The notes: generated from the sequence alone by a model not told the origin. Positions 47,598 to 57,097 are shown, counted from the stretch's first letter. The stretch is DNA of 64,000 nucleotides from Rhodospirillaceae bacterium (GCA_002737725.1 NSIP01000008.1:1-64000), one strand, 5' to 3'. A program made the numbers and translations.

Positions 47598-47711
47598 ATT
47601 TCCGACAAGGAAGTGGTCGTGATGTACAAGGGCGAGTCTGACCCAATGGTCGCAACTGGCGATGGCGTGAAAGAACCCCAGAACCGCTGCGTCGAAATCG
47701 TTCTGGAGTAA
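47598..47711 (+). pseudogene. OmpA-family C-terminal fragment
   Basis: The plus strand reads MYKGESDPMVATGDGVKEPQN, cut here at 20 residues, followed by RCVEIVLE and a stop. This is the end of an OmpA peptidoglycan-binding domain, where the usual form is GDGVxEPQNRRVEI; the second Arg is Cys here. The remaining domain (including the NxxLSxxRA helix) and the N-terminal beta barrel are absent. It is a truncated relic between the dehydrogenase and a convergent gene. Confidence 0.7.
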
Positions 47712-47724
47712 TTGCTAAAAACGC

Positions 47725-48273
47725 TTACTGAGCCGCCGCCGCGCCCTCCAAGGGTGCGGCGGTTTGCTTTTTGGGCACCCGCTTTGCGACCGGCGGCTTG
47801 GGGCGTTCAACAGGAATGGTGCAAAGAACCGGTTGACCAATGGCTGGAATTGGATTGGCGGCGGCGAGTGTCCACAGCTCTGCTGGGTCCTGGTCAAGCT
47901 CCCAAAACATCTTCCACGCATGCGTACAAAAGGCCATGGGGTCGTCAGACCGGATCGAGGCGGCCGCGTTGGCTAAATCCGTGACATAGCGATTGAGCGC
48001 GACATCGTCCCCACTCGAACGTTTGTAGTAGGCGATTAGGCGCGGGCCAAAGCGCCCAAGATCGGGCTGATGGCGGGTCACAAATGTATTGTAGGCATCC
48101 TTATGACCACAACTGAGCCCGGCGACCATGAGGCGGCTGAGCAAGTGGCGCAGCCGAAATGCTTCCACCTCGTCGGCGGAAGCGCAAACCTCGGCACTTA
48201 CCGCAACGGATTTCAGCAAGGTCATCGCCAGCGCAAAAAATACCGCTAGGTGAGCTCTAGTTTTGATTGCCAC
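47725..48273 (-). CDS. Secreted conserved hypothetical protein
   Basis: 182 residues from a GTG start at 48273 with a strong GGAGGA ribosome binding site. A signal peptide (LAVFFALAMTLLKSVAVSA) is followed by a mainly helical domain with four Cys after the signal peptide (VCASADEVEAF, GLSCGHKDAY, AFCTHAW, VLCTIPV), probably two disulfides. The tail is rich in Pro, Lys and Ala (ERPKPPVAKRVPKKQ). The family is not recognised by name; it is exported to the periplasm. It is divergent from lptF. Confidence 0.7.
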   Translation of the reverse strand: MAIKTRAHLAVFFALAMTLLKSVAVSAEVCASADEVEAFRLRHLLSRLMVAGLSCGHKDAYNTFVTRHQPDLGRFGPRLIAYYKRSSGDDVALNRYVTDLANAAASIRSDDPMAFCTHAWKMFWELDQDPAELWTLAAANPIPAIGQPVLCTIPVERPKPPVAKRVPKKQTAAPLEGAAAAQ

Positions 48274-48369
48274 GAATTCCTCCTAATCGCTGAATATGAT
48301 ATAAAATCAAGGCCGGTCAGCATGCCGGTTATTCGTCCCTCATTTCCCTTGGCCTACGCAACCCAGCTG

Positions 48370-49506
48370 ATGACCAGTATTTCCCGCTATGTCGCCCGCC
48401 AGCTTTTAATCGGCACGGCCTTGGTCAGCGTCGTGCTGGTGTTCATTGTCTGGCTGACACAGTCGCTGCGATTCTTACAATTTGTCATGAACAAGGGTTT
48501 ACCGCTCGGGACGTGGCTGAAGCTGACCATTTTTATGCTGCCAGGATTTTTTACCCTGATTCTTCCGGTTGCGTTCTTTTTCGTCGTGCTGTTCATCTAC
48601 AACAAGCTGTCCGTGGACAAAGAACTGGTGGTCGTTCAAGCCGTAGGTGTGAGCCAAATCGGTCTTGCGATGCCCGCCATCCTTAGCGCATCGGGCCTGA
48701 TGGTCTTTGCCTTGATCCTCAGCTCGTTCATCGTTCCAGCGTCGGTTCGGGGTTTCAAAGATTTACAATGGACGATCCGCACCGATGTTTCGCAAGTTTT
48801 GCTCCGCGAAGGAGCCTTTAACGCGCTGGGTGATGGTTTGACGGTTTATGTGCGAGAACGCTCAGGTAATGGTGAACTTTTAGGCCTCATGGTCAACGAT
48901 GCCCGCCTGCCACAACAGCCCATGACATTGCTGGCCGAGCGCGGCGTGGTCACGCGGGGGGATACAGGCTCGCGCGTCATGCTCTACAACGGCACGCGCC
49001 AAATGCGGCAGGGTGAATCCGGCTTATCGGTTCTCGCATTCGATTCATACACCCTCGACCTTGGACAAATGGGGCAATCCCCGACGAGGCGTGACCCCGA
49101 TAACCGCGAACGGGGCACGATTGAGCTTTTAAGCTTGAGCGTGGCGGATGGATATTCGCCCCGGGCACTCGCGCGCATGCGTTCGGAAGGGCATCAACGC
49201 CTCACCATGCCGCTGAGTGTTTTGGGCTTTGCCTTGTTGGCTGCGGCCTGGCTGTTGTCAGGCAGCCATGATCGGCGGGGGCAGGCGGGCCGAATTGCTG
49301 GCGCCGTGATCGCAGTCATCGTATTACAGGCTGCCGCCTTGGGTGCTATGACCCTTACAGCAAAGACTGCAGGTTTTGCGCCATTGATGTATATGGTGGC
49401 TGTGCTGCCCATCGCTGTTTGCGCCTATGCGCTGGCCCGCCCACGCATACGCTGGCCTTTGATGGATAGCACAGCACAGCAAGCGATAGTGACACGAGAG
49501 TCGTGA
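48370..49506 (+). CDS. lptF: LptF, LPS transport ABC transporter permease
   Basis: 378 residues from ATG 48370 (MTSISRYVARQLL); the frame is open 40 codons further up. Membrane helices at the N-terminus include FIVWLTQSLRFLQFVMNKGLPL and LPGFFTLILPVAFFFVVLFIYNKLS. Then comes the coupling segment DKELVVVQAVGVS, a periplasmic beta-jellyroll (about 130-255), and three C-terminal helices. WLTQSLRF identifies LptF rather than LptG. LptF normally forms a heterodimer with LptG over the LptB ATPase and pulls LPS from the inner membrane. The usual next gene, lptG, is missing; lptD follows with a GTGA overlap. Confidence 0.9.
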   Translation: MTSISRYVARQLLIGTALVSVVLVFIVWLTQSLRFLQFVMNKGLPLGTWLKLTIFMLPGFFTLILPVAFFFVVLFIYNKLSVDKELVVVQAVGVSQIGLAMPAILSASGLMVFALILSSFIVPASVRGFKDLQWTIRTDVSQVLLREGAFNALGDGLTVYVRERSGNGELLGLMVNDARLPQQPMTLLAERGVVTRGDTGSRVMLYNGTRQMRQGESGLSVLAFDSYTLDLGQMGQSPTRRDPDNRERGTIELLSLSVADGYSPRALARMRSEGHQRLTMPLSVLGFALLAAAWLLSGSHDRRGQAGRIAGAVIAVIVLQAAALGAMTLTAKTAGFAPLMYMVAVLPIAVCAYALARPRIRWPLMDSTAQQAIVTRES

Positions 49507-51689
49507 TAGTTTGGTTTAATCAGATGTCGCCCGTAGATATTTTCTCACGCCTTGTCGCAGGCCTTGCCCTCTGTAGCGGTTTTTCAGCCGCGGCACAGAC
49601 CAGCCCTGAAGCGACAGCTACCAAAAATAGCACTGAGCTGCAAGCCGATGAAATGAATTATGAGGAAGCGACCGACACCCTCAAGGCCATCGGCCGGGTC
49701 GAGGTTACACGCGATGGGCGGGTGCTGCTGGCCGACACCGTGACCTATAATCAAGGCACAGATATTGCTGTCGCCACGGGCAATGTCAGCATGCTCGATA
49801 AAAATGGCACCGTCATGTTCTTCGACCGGCTTGAGATGAAGGGCGACCTGAAAGAAGGCTTTGCCAAGGAAGTGCGGGTATTGCTCGCCGATAAGTCCCG
49901 CCTGACAAGCCGCGAGTTTCGCCGGACCGAGGGCCGCTATAACGAAATGAGCCAGGCGACCTACTCCGCGTGCGACATCGTGTGTGAGGACCTGGCCCCA
50001 ATCTGGCAAATCAAAGCCAGTCGCGTTCAGTACGATGAAGAGGCCGAGATGGTCTATTATCGCAACGCCAGGGTCGAACTGCTTGGCATTCCCATGTTCT
50101 ATACGCCCTATCTGGCGCATCCAGACCCCACCTCAGGGCGTAAATCAGGATTACTGCTACCGATCATTAGCGGTGGGCGCAACCTTGGTCTGTCGTATGC
50201 GCAGCCCTATTATATCAATATCTCTCCGGACAAAGATGCGACCTTGAGCCCACTGATCACGACCAGCGCGGGCAAGGGTATGACGGGCGAATATCGGCAA
50301 CGCTTCGGTAGCGGCGAGTTTCAGTTGTTTGGCAGTGTCGTCGGGGATGACGCTGATTCCAGCAAAGATGCGCGCGGGCATTTGCGTGGCCGTGCGCGCT
50401 GGGACATGGACGACAAATGGCGCAGCGGTGCAGATGTGCACTTGGCCTCGGATCGCACTTATCTTCGCCGTTACAATTTCGAAGCCCCGACGTGGCTAAC
50501 AACCAACGCCTATGCCGAGCGATTCTCAAGTCATTCATATTTCTCGGCCAACACGTATCATTTCCAACGCCAGCGCCGGACTGTAGCTGTGGGCACAACA
50601 CCCATCATTGCGCCGCTACTGCAGTATAATTATGTCGGCGATCAAACGGGCCGATCGGGTTATTTCTCGGCCGATGCAAATGCGCTTGTGCTTCTCCGCG
50701 AAGAAGGCAGTGACAGCAATCGCCTTTCCGCCAAGGTTGGTTGGACCTTGCCGTACACCAGCCCGCTTGGCGATATTTATATGCTGCGCACAACGTTACG
50801 CACCGATGGTTACTATGTTCGCGATGTTGCGCGGCTGTCGCGCAACGATACGTTTACCGGAACAGCAGGCCGCGTCCTGCCTGAAGCATCTCTGGAGTGG
50901 CGGTTTCCGTTGGTGCGCAACGACGGCAATGCCCATCAATTGCTCGAGCCCATTGTCATGGGTGTTGTCAGCCCCACCGAGCAGAACCCTGAAAAAATTC
51001 CCAACGAAGATAGTCGCGACCTGGAGTTCGATGACACCAACCTCTTCGACACCCAGCGCGTCAGCGGGCTTGATCGCGTTGAAGGTGGCGCGCGTGTGAA
51101 CTACGGCTTGCGCTGGTCGGCCTATGGTGCGCGCGGTGGCAGCGTGGCGTCATTTATTGGTCAAAGCTATCGCTTCAATCGCGACAATACGTTCACTCCG
51201 ATCTCAGGGTTGTCCGAAAAATTATCCGATATCGTTGGGCGTATCGACGCCGCCCCCAACCCCTACGTCAATCTTCTCTATCGGTTCCGTCTCAACAAGG
51301 ATTCGCTGGGCAGTCGCCGTAACGAATTCGGCGCTACCTTGGGACCAGAAATCTCGCGGCTGGGCGTGAGTTATATTTTCCTGAAGCAAGACCCCACGAA
51401 CCGAGCCCTGGGCGAGCGCGAAGAATTGTTCACTTCGTTTTCAACGCGGCTCACGAAATACTGGAGCTTGAACGCCAGTCATCGCCAAGACCTCAGCCCC
51501 AACGGCGGGCGCATCCGCACCGCCTTTGGGTTCACGTACGAGGACGAGTGTTCCATTTTTGGTTTGGACATCGCTGACGACAATACGCAGGATCGCGACT
51601 TCAAACGTGGCTTGACGGTCTTGCTACGGTTTAACTTAAAAACCATTGGTGACATCAAATTCAATACCGGCGTCGGTGCGCAGAAGTAG
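49503..51689 (+). CDS. lptD: LptD, outer membrane LPS assembly protein
   Basis: 728 residues starting at GTG 49503, overlapping the lptF stop. After the signal peptide (LALCSGFSAAAQT) the OstA-like jellyroll has LQADEMNYEEATDTLKAIG, VLLADTVTYNQGTDIAVATG and FFDRLEMKGDLKEGF. CDIVCEDLAPIW and the C-terminal EDECSIFGLDIAD supply conserved Cys. The beta barrel follows from about 210, with aromatic-rich strands. It inserts LPS into the outer leaflet together with LptE. It is upstream of surA, the chaperone that LptD needs for folding. Confidence 0.93.
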   Translation: MIVWFNQMSPVDIFSRLVAGLALCSGFSAAAQTSPEATATKNSTELQADEMNYEEATDTLKAIGRVEVTRDGRVLLADTVTYNQGTDIAVATGNVSMLDKNGTVMFFDRLEMKGDLKEGFAKEVRVLLADKSRLTSREFRRTEGRYNEMSQATYSACDIVCEDLAPIWQIKASRVQYDEEAEMVYYRNARVELLGIPMFYTPYLAHPDPTSGRKSGLLLPIISGGRNLGLSYAQPYYINISPDKDATLSPLITTSAGKGMTGEYRQRFGSGEFQLFGSVVGDDADSSKDARGHLRGRARWDMDDKWRSGADVHLASDRTYLRRYNFEAPTWLTTNAYAERFSSHSYFSANTYHFQRQRRTVAVGTTPIIAPLLQYNYVGDQTGRSGYFSADANALVLLREEGSDSNRLSAKVGWTLPYTSPLGDIYMLRTTLRTDGYYVRDVARLSRNDTFTGTAGRVLPEASLEWRFPLVRNDGNAHQLLEPIVMGVVSPTEQNPEKIPNEDSRDLEFDDTNLFDTQRVSGLDRVEGGARVNYGLRWSAYGARGGSVASFIGQSYRFNRDNTFTPISGLSEKLSDIVGRIDAAPNPYVNLLYRFRLNKDSLGSRRNEFGATLGPEISRLGVSYIFLKQDPTNRALGEREELFTSFSTRLTKYWSLNASHRQDLSPNGGRIRTAFGFTYEDECSIFGLDIADDNTQDRDFKRGLTVLLRFNLKTIGDIKFNTGVGAQK

Positions 51690-51699
51690 GACGCCAAGG

Positions 51700-52152
51700 A
51701 TGTTTAGGGTCTTAACAGCACTGATGCTGGTGATGATCACGGGACTTTCGCAAACTCGGGCAGCAGACCCGAGCCTACGCGACCCGGCGAGCCTAACTGA
51801 CGAGGGCAACCAATACTTCACCGGTAAGGGTGCGGCTCAAGACGATGCCCGCGCCGTTGAACTCTACCAACAGGCAGCCGATATGGGGTATGCCCGCGCG
51901 ATGCATAACTTGGGGTTTATGTATGCCGAAGGGCGCGGCGTCGGGCAGGATGAGGTCAAGGCGTTGGACTTCTACCGAGCCGCCTTGGAGCAGTCGTATC
52001 TGCCCGCAGCGACGAGTCTGGGTATCGCCTATGCCGATGGGCGTGGGGTCACCCGTGAGCCCCGAACAGCGGCCATGCTTCTCAGAAAGGCGGCGGCTGG
52101 GGGCGACAAGCGGGCCAAAGATTACCTTGCACAGGCGAATCTACCTCCCTAA
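51700..52152 (+). CDS. Secreted Sel1-like repeat protein
   Basis: 150 residues from ATG 51700. A signal peptide (VLTALMLVMITGLSQTRA) precedes three Sel1-type TPR units: KGAAQDDARAVELYQQAADMG, split here after QQA, then YARAMHNLGFMYAEGRGV, and LPAATSLGIAYADGRGV. The pattern A-x-x-x-L-G-x-x-Y-x-x-G-x-G-V is clear. It lies between lptD and surA, ten bases after lptD, suggesting a role as a periplasmic adaptor in outer-membrane assembly. No homologue at this position is part of the classical alphaproteobacterial operon as I know it. Confidence 0.75.
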   Translation: MFRVLTALMLVMITGLSQTRAADPSLRDPASLTDEGNQYFTGKGAAQDDARAVELYQQAADMGYARAMHNLGFMYAEGRGVGQDEVKALDFYRAALEQSYLPAATSLGIAYADGRGVTREPRTAAMLLRKAAAGGDKRAKDYLAQANLPP

Positions 52153-52270
52153 AGGGGGCCAATTAGCCATGGAAACGCTTGGAAAGATTAGCTTTCCCCG
52201 GCCTAGTTTTCGCCATCGTTCGTGATTATGGTAGCGCCGATTTTACCCCTCTGATCGGGTGTTCGCGGAC

Positions 52271-53560
52271 ATGAGACAGATTTTCTTCGGCTTAGTTTCG
52301 ATCCTCTCAGGGATCCTCGGGATGACCTCGGCGCACGCCCAAGAGGGCGGCGCTGGAGCTGGGGCGGGCACTGGCGGCGCCATGGGGATTGCAGCCGTCG
52401 TGAACGAAGATATTATTACGGTGTTTGACGTTCAGTCGCGCTTAGGAATGTTCATCGCCACTTCGGGGCTCGAAAATACGCCCGATATTCAACGCCGCAT
52501 TTTGCCGCAAGTAATCCAAAGCCTGATCGAAGAACGCCTGAAAATTCAGGAAGCCAAGCGCCTGAAAATTACAACGACCGAGCCCGAAGTGCGCGATGCG
52601 GTATCTTTGATCGAAAATAACAACAACATGCAACCGGGCTCTTTCCGCAAGCTCTTGGAAGAGCGCGGCGTCGATATGAGTACGCTGTTTATGCAGATCG
52701 AAGCTGATGTGGCGTGGGTCAAGGTGGTTCGCCAGGAATTGCGCCGTAATGTGTTGGTCGCGCCAGAAGAAGTGAAGAACGTGCTGGAGCGACTCAAAGC
52801 CAATCAAGGAAAACCAGAACATTGGCTATCCGAGATCTTTCTGCCCGTGAATGCCAATTCAAGCGAAGCCGACGTGCGACAAATCGCCGATCGCTTGGTG
52901 CAACAGGCGCGCGGCAATACCCCGTTCCCCGCGCTGGCGCAGCAGTTCTCACAAAGCCCAACGGCCGCTGTGGGTGGTGATTTGGGTTGGGTCTTGCAAG
53001 GCGAACTTGAAGACGAGCTGGACCGAGCTGTCATGGGCATGGAGCCCAACGAAATCTCCGAGCCCATTCGCAGCACAACGGGTTATCACATTCTTGCGCT
53101 GCGTGGCCGCCGCGCAGCGGGGGCCCCTGACCCGATGATGTCAGGCGTGACCCTGAGTCAGATTTATTTACCGACTCAAGGTGGACGCGCCATGACCGAG
53201 GCGCAAACCGCCCAACTGAGCAACACCATCGTCACTCAGATGACGTCGTGTACCCAAATGAACGAGTTGGCGGCACGCAGCGGCGCCCCTGGCTCGGGCC
53301 CAATTGACATGATTCGGGTTGGCGGGTTGCCCGAGACTGTTCGCAACGCCGTTGCCGCGCTGCCCGTGGGCCGAATCAGCCAACCTCTTGACGTTCCGGG
53401 CGCACGATTGTTTGTGATGGTGTGCTCGCGCTTGGATGACAGCGGGCTTCCGGGTGAAGACCAGATCGCGGGCAAACTTGAGAACGACAAACTCGAGAAT
53501 CTGGCCCGCCAGAAGCTGCGCGACTTGCGTCGTCAGGCGCTGGTCGACGTTCGCATATAG
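52271..53560 (+). CDS. surA: SurA-like periplasmic peptidyl-prolyl isomerase/chaperone
   Basis: 429 residues from ATG 52271; a GTG at 52259 is an alternative. A signal peptide (FGLVSILSGILGMTSAHAQ) and a Gly/Ala-rich linker lead to the SurA N-terminal helical domain (VNEDIITVFDVQSRL, IEERLKIQEAKRLKI). A parvulin domain follows at about 185-285 (HWLSEIFLPV, ALAQQFSQSPTAAVGGDLGWV, ISEPIRSTTGYHILAL). The second parvulin-like domain (about 295-410) is degenerate, with a Cys pair (SCTQMNEL, VMVCSRL). It escorts outer-membrane proteins such as LptD, encoded just upstream. Confidence 0.9.
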   Translation: MRQIFFGLVSILSGILGMTSAHAQEGGAGAGAGTGGAMGIAAVVNEDIITVFDVQSRLGMFIATSGLENTPDIQRRILPQVIQSLIEERLKIQEAKRLKITTTEPEVRDAVSLIENNNNMQPGSFRKLLEERGVDMSTLFMQIEADVAWVKVVRQELRRNVLVAPEEVKNVLERLKANQGKPEHWLSEIFLPVNANSSEADVRQIADRLVQQARGNTPFPALAQQFSQSPTAAVGGDLGWVLQGELEDELDRAVMGMEPNEISEPIRSTTGYHILALRGRRAAGAPDPMMSGVTLSQIYLPTQGGRAMTEAQTAQLSNTIVTQMTSCTQMNELAARSGAPGSGPIDMIRVGGLPETVRNAVAALPVGRISQPLDVPGARLFVMVCSRLDDSGLPGEDQIAGKLENDKLENLARQKLRDLRRQALVDVRI

Positions 53561-53581
53561 ACCGCAGAGCAAGGCGCCGGA

Positions 53582-54595
53582 ATGCCCTTAGCCCCAATCG
53601 CCGTGACGATGGGCGAACCTGCAGGCATCGGGCCCGAAATCACGCTGAAAGCCTGGGCTCAACGCAAAGCATGTAGCCCAACCTTCTTCCTCATCGACAG
53701 TATTCAGCGGCTGGTATTGCTGTCCAAAACACTCAAACTCGAGATCCCGTTTCAAACCATCACGTCTGTTGGCGAAGCAGCGCTGGTTTATAAATCCGCG
53801 TTACCGGTGCTTGAGCGTCCCGAAATGCAGAACCTGAGTTTTTCTTTAGGCACGCCAGACCCGGCCACCAGCAAGGCCGTGATTGCGTCGATCGACCTTG
53901 CGGTGAAATTAGTTGGCGACAGGCAGGCCGCCGCCATCGTCACAAATCCAATTCAAAAAGCGACGTTGCAAGCCAGTGGGTTTGCCTTTCCCGGGCACAC
54001 AGAATATTTGGGCCATCTGGCGGGGAGCATGCGTTCGGTCATGATGTTGACCGTCGAAAGGCCTCAGCCCCCCTTACGCGTGGTCCCGGTCACCGTCCAC
54101 GAACCCATCCGCAAAGTGGCACATTTGTTAACGACTGAAGCTATCGTTCACTGCGGGCGCGTGACCGCGAAAGCCCTGCACCACGATTTCGGTATCGCTC
54201 AGCCTCGGTTGGCGGTGGCTGGCCTGAATCCGCATGCGGGCGAATCAGGTGAAATGGGAGATGAAGAAATTCGTATCATCGCCCCAGCACTAGAACAACT
54301 GCGGGCCGATGGCATCGATGTTCGCGGGCCCATGCCAGCAGATACATTGTTTCATGATGCGGCCCGCGCCAACTACGATGCCGTTTTATGCATGTATCAT
54401 GACCAGGCGCTGGTCCCCCTTAAAACCCTCGACTTCGCAGGCGGCGTTAATGTGACCTTGGGGCTACCGTTTGTGCGCACCTCGCCCGATCACGGCACGG
54501 CGCTCGATATTGCAACACAAGGCTGTGCCGACCCTACCAGTTTTATCGCAGCGCTCGACTTAGCAGCACGGATCGCGGCGCGACGCGCTACATGA
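53582..54595 (+). CDS. pdxA: 4-hydroxythreonine-4-phosphate dehydrogenase
   Basis: 337 residues. VTMGEPAGIGPEI, IVTNPIQKATLQASGF, FPGHTEYLGHLAG, GLNPHAGESGEMGDEE, GPMPADTLFH and CMYHDQALVPLKTL contain the substrate and divalent metal ligands (three His). It oxidises 4-phosphohydroxythreonine with NAD in pyridoxal phosphate synthesis. It starts 21 bases after surA, and rsmA overlaps its end by four bases; surA-pdxA-rsmA is an old conserved order. Confidence 0.96.
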   Translation: MPLAPIAVTMGEPAGIGPEITLKAWAQRKACSPTFFLIDSIQRLVLLSKTLKLEIPFQTITSVGEAALVYKSALPVLERPEMQNLSFSLGTPDPATSKAVIASIDLAVKLVGDRQAAAIVTNPIQKATLQASGFAFPGHTEYLGHLAGSMRSVMMLTVERPQPPLRVVPVTVHEPIRKVAHLLTTEAIVHCGRVTAKALHHDFGIAQPRLAVAGLNPHAGESGEMGDEEIRIIAPALEQLRADGIDVRGPMPADTLFHDAARANYDAVLCMYHDQALVPLKTLDFAGGVNVTLGLPFVRTSPDHGTALDIATQGCADPTSFIAALDLAARIAARRAT

Positions 54596-55431
54596 GCGAA
54601 CCCTTAGCCCCTTTACGCGACGTCCTGGCCAAGCATGGCCTACGCGCAGATAAAAAACTTGGTCAGCACTTTCTGCTCGATCTCAACTTGACGGCTAAAA
54701 TTGTGCGCGCGGCGGGTGATGTCACGTCCGGGACGACCATCGAAATCGGACCTGGCCCCGGCGGATTAACGCGTAGTTTACTAGCGGCTGGTGCCAGCGT
54801 GATTGCTGTTGAGCGCGATGCGCGCTGCATTGCGATCTTGGATGATTTATCTGCGGCTTATCCCGGCAAATTCCGCGTGATCTGGGGTGATGCGTTAAGA
54901 ACGGATGTGCATACGTTGGGCGTTACTCCGCGCCGGGTGATTGCAAACTTGCCCTACAACATTGGTACGGAGTTGCTGATTGGCTGGCTGGCACATGCCG
55001 CGCATTTCGAATCATTGACACTCATGTTCCAGGCTGAGGTTGGTGATCGGTTGGTAGCGCCACCAGGATCGAAAACCTACGGACGCCTGAGCGTTTTAGT
55101 ACAATGGTTGTGCGATGTGGAGCCGCTGTTTCGGATTGGCCCACAGGCGTTCACACCGCCGCCGCAAGTCGACTCGGTGGTGGTGCATCTGCGTCCTCTG
55201 CCCGCGCCACGTTATCCCGCCCGACAAGGCAACGTCGAGCGTGTCACGGCAGCAGCCTTCGGGCAGCGTCGCAAGATGTTGCGGCAAAGCTTGAAGATGC
55301 TCGCCAAGGATACGGGCTTTATGGACGGCACGCATTTGTGTGCAGCTGTGGATATCAATCCAGAATTGCGCGCTGAGAATTTGACAGTGGAACAGTTCTG
55401 CGCTCTGGCCCGTGCCATTGCCAAAACTTAA
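54592..55431 (+). CDS. rsmA: 16S rRNA (adenine1518-N6/adenine1519-N6)-dimethyltransferase
   Basis: 279 residues; ATG overlaps the pdxA stop (ATGA). KKLGQHFLLDLNLTAKI, IEIGPGPGGLTRSLL (SAM motif I), VIAVERDARC, and NLPYNIGTELL (the NLPY catalytic motif) are present, with the C-terminal QRRKMLRQSLK. It dimethylates two adenines in helix 45 of 16S rRNA; loss gives kasugamycin resistance. Its stop codon overlaps that of the convergent gmk gene by four bases. Confidence 0.96.
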   Translation: MSEPLAPLRDVLAKHGLRADKKLGQHFLLDLNLTAKIVRAAGDVTSGTTIEIGPGPGGLTRSLLAAGASVIAVERDARCIAILDDLSAAYPGKFRVIWGDALRTDVHTLGVTPRRVIANLPYNIGTELLIGWLAHAAHFESLTLMFQAEVGDRLVAPPGSKTYGRLSVLVQWLCDVEPLFRIGPQAFTPPPQVDSVVVHLRPLPAPRYPARQGNVERVTAAAFGQRRKMLRQSLKMLAKDTGFMDGTHLCAAVDINPELRAENLTVEQFCALARAIAKT

Positions 55432-56063
55432 GCGCCTCGCATCCCTTTGACAAAATCACCGAGGCCGATTTGACGCGCACGCTTCATACGCTCGGCCGCC
55501 AAGATGGTTTGAACCTGAGAAATACTTTTATCAATGTCGCGATTGACAACGATGTAGTCGTATTCGGGCCAATGGCTCATTTCATCAGACGCACGCGCCA
55601 TGCGCTTGCGCACGACATCATCAGGATCTTGTGCCCGCCCACGCAAGCGGCGCTCAAGTTCATCCAATGAGGGCGGAAAGATGAAGATGCTCACGAGGTC
55701 GTCGCGGGCATTCTCGCGTAGCTGTTGGGTGCCTTGCCAATCGATATCAAACAAAACATCTTTGCCAGCCGAGAGTTTCTTTTCCACATGGGCGCGCGGC
55801 GTGCCATAAAAATTGTCAAACACACGCGCATTCTCTAAAAATTCGCTGGCCGATTTCATTTTCTCAAATTGCTGCACCGTGACGAAATAGTAGTCGATGC
55901 CTTCGGTTTCTCCAGGACGAGGCGCACGCGTGGTCCCCGAGACCGATGAGACTAAATTTGAATCCGCCTTAAGCAGCGCACGCGCGATTGATGATTTGCC
56001 AGCGCCCGACGGCGAGGACAACACCAACATCAATCCACGACGGCTTAGGTTTTGAGTGTCCAC
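55428..56063 (-). CDS. gmk: Guanylate kinase
   Basis: 211 residues. P-loop VLSSPSGAGKSSIARAL, then SVSGTTRAPRPGETEGIDYYF for GMP binding, YGTPRAHVE, VLFDIDWQGTQQLR, FIFPPSLDELERRL and VVNRDIDKS. It phosphorylates GMP to GDP. It is 15 bases downstream of the yicC gene and converges with rsmA. The basic tail (ERMKRARQIG) is normal for the class. Confidence 0.96.
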   Translation of the reverse strand: MDTQNLSRRGLMLVLSSPSGAGKSSIARALLKADSNLVSSVSGTTRAPRPGETEGIDYYFVTVQQFEKMKSASEFLENARVFDNFYGTPRAHVEKKLSAGKDVLFDIDWQGTQQLRENARDDLVSIFIFPPSLDELERRLRGRAQDPDDVVRKRMARASDEMSHWPEYDYIVVNRDIDKSISQVQTILAAERMKRARQIGLGDFVKGMRGA

Positions 56064-56078
56064 GTCTTCAAGTCCTGC

Positions 56079-56990
56079 TTATTCGATATTCTGGATTTGC
56101 TCGCGGACTTGATCAATGGTTGCTTTGAGATCAAGCCCAATACGCGTCAGTTCAACGTCCTGTGACTTCGAGCACAGCGTATTGGCTTCGCGGTTCAACT
56201 CTTGGCTAAGAAAGTCGAGCCGCCGCCCGCAGGGGCCGCCTGCACCCAGCAAATCAGCGGCTTGCTCAAGATGAGCCTTCAGCCGATCGATCTCCTCGCG
56301 GATATCAGCTTTCACGGCCAGCACTGCCACCTCTTGCGCCAGGCGATCGGCCGTGAGCGCCGAGGGCCCTGATGTCATATCTGCGATTTGCCGCTCAAAA
56401 CGTGCCCGAATCGCAGCGGGCTGGGCCGCCGAGCATGATGCTGCGGCTGTCACAAGCTCGCCCAATTTGGCAACATTCTGGCTTACAATCGCGACCAGCC
56501 GCGCACCTTCCTCTTGCCGAGCTTTAATGAGATCTTTCAGGACTGCGCGCAACGACCCCATCATCACGGCGTCGCGGGCGGCAATCGTAGTCGCATCAAT
56601 GAGTGGTTCGATAGGCTCGATCACTCCCTTCAACGACAATAGCGCATCGAGGCTTGCGGGCCCGACACCTGGCGGCAACGCTTGTGACTTTTGCGCAGCC
56701 AGTGCGATCAAGCGATTGAGCAGGTCCTCATTAATCTTGACCCCTTGGGTTTGAGGTTCACCGGCCAGAGTAAGGCTGATGGACACTGATCCACGCGAAA
56801 GGTGTTCAGCAACAAGCTTGCGCGCGGGCGCATCAAGAGAATCAAAGCCATGCGGGTAGCGCAGGCGCACATCGAGGCTTTTGCCGTTCACGCTGCGCGC
56901 TTCCCACGCCCAGCTCATAGCCACAGGCGTCGCCATCTGGCCATCAACGCGCGCAAAGCCCGTCATGCTCGCCACTGCTCGCGCACCCAT
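56079..56990 (-). CDS. YicC family endoribonuclease
   Basis: 303 residues. SMTGFARVDG opens the YicC N-terminal domain, with SWAWEARSVNGKSLDVRLRYP, and the DUF1732 C-terminal part is seen in VKADIREEIDRLKAHLEQA, GRRLDFLSQELNREANTLCSKS and IDQVREQIQNIE. Family members act as endoribonucleases on structured RNA. The start at 56990 has a GGGGTAGAGG box. It sits directly before gmk; in many relatives mltG precedes yicC, but here an inserted block separates them. Confidence 0.9.
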   Translation of the reverse strand: MGARAVASMTGFARVDGQMATPVAMSWAWEARSVNGKSLDVRLRYPHGFDSLDAPARKLVAEHLSRGSVSISLTLAGEPQTQGVKINEDLLNRLIALAAQKSQALPPGVGPASLDALLSLKGVIEPIEPLIDATTIAARDAVMMGSLRAVLKDLIKARQEEGARLVAIVSQNVAKLGELVTAAASCSAAQPAAIRARFERQIADMTSGPSALTADRLAQEVAVLAVKADIREEIDRLKAHLEQAADLLGAGGPCGRRLDFLSQELNREANTLCSKSQDVELTRIGLDLKATIDQVREQIQNIE

Positions 56991-57097
56991 GCCTCTACCC
57001 CGAACCCGTCTGACAATATCTATGAGAGGATCGTTATATCGGCGTGGGGCAGTAATTCAAGGCAGGCAGGTCAGTTTAAGCAGCGAAACCGCGATAA

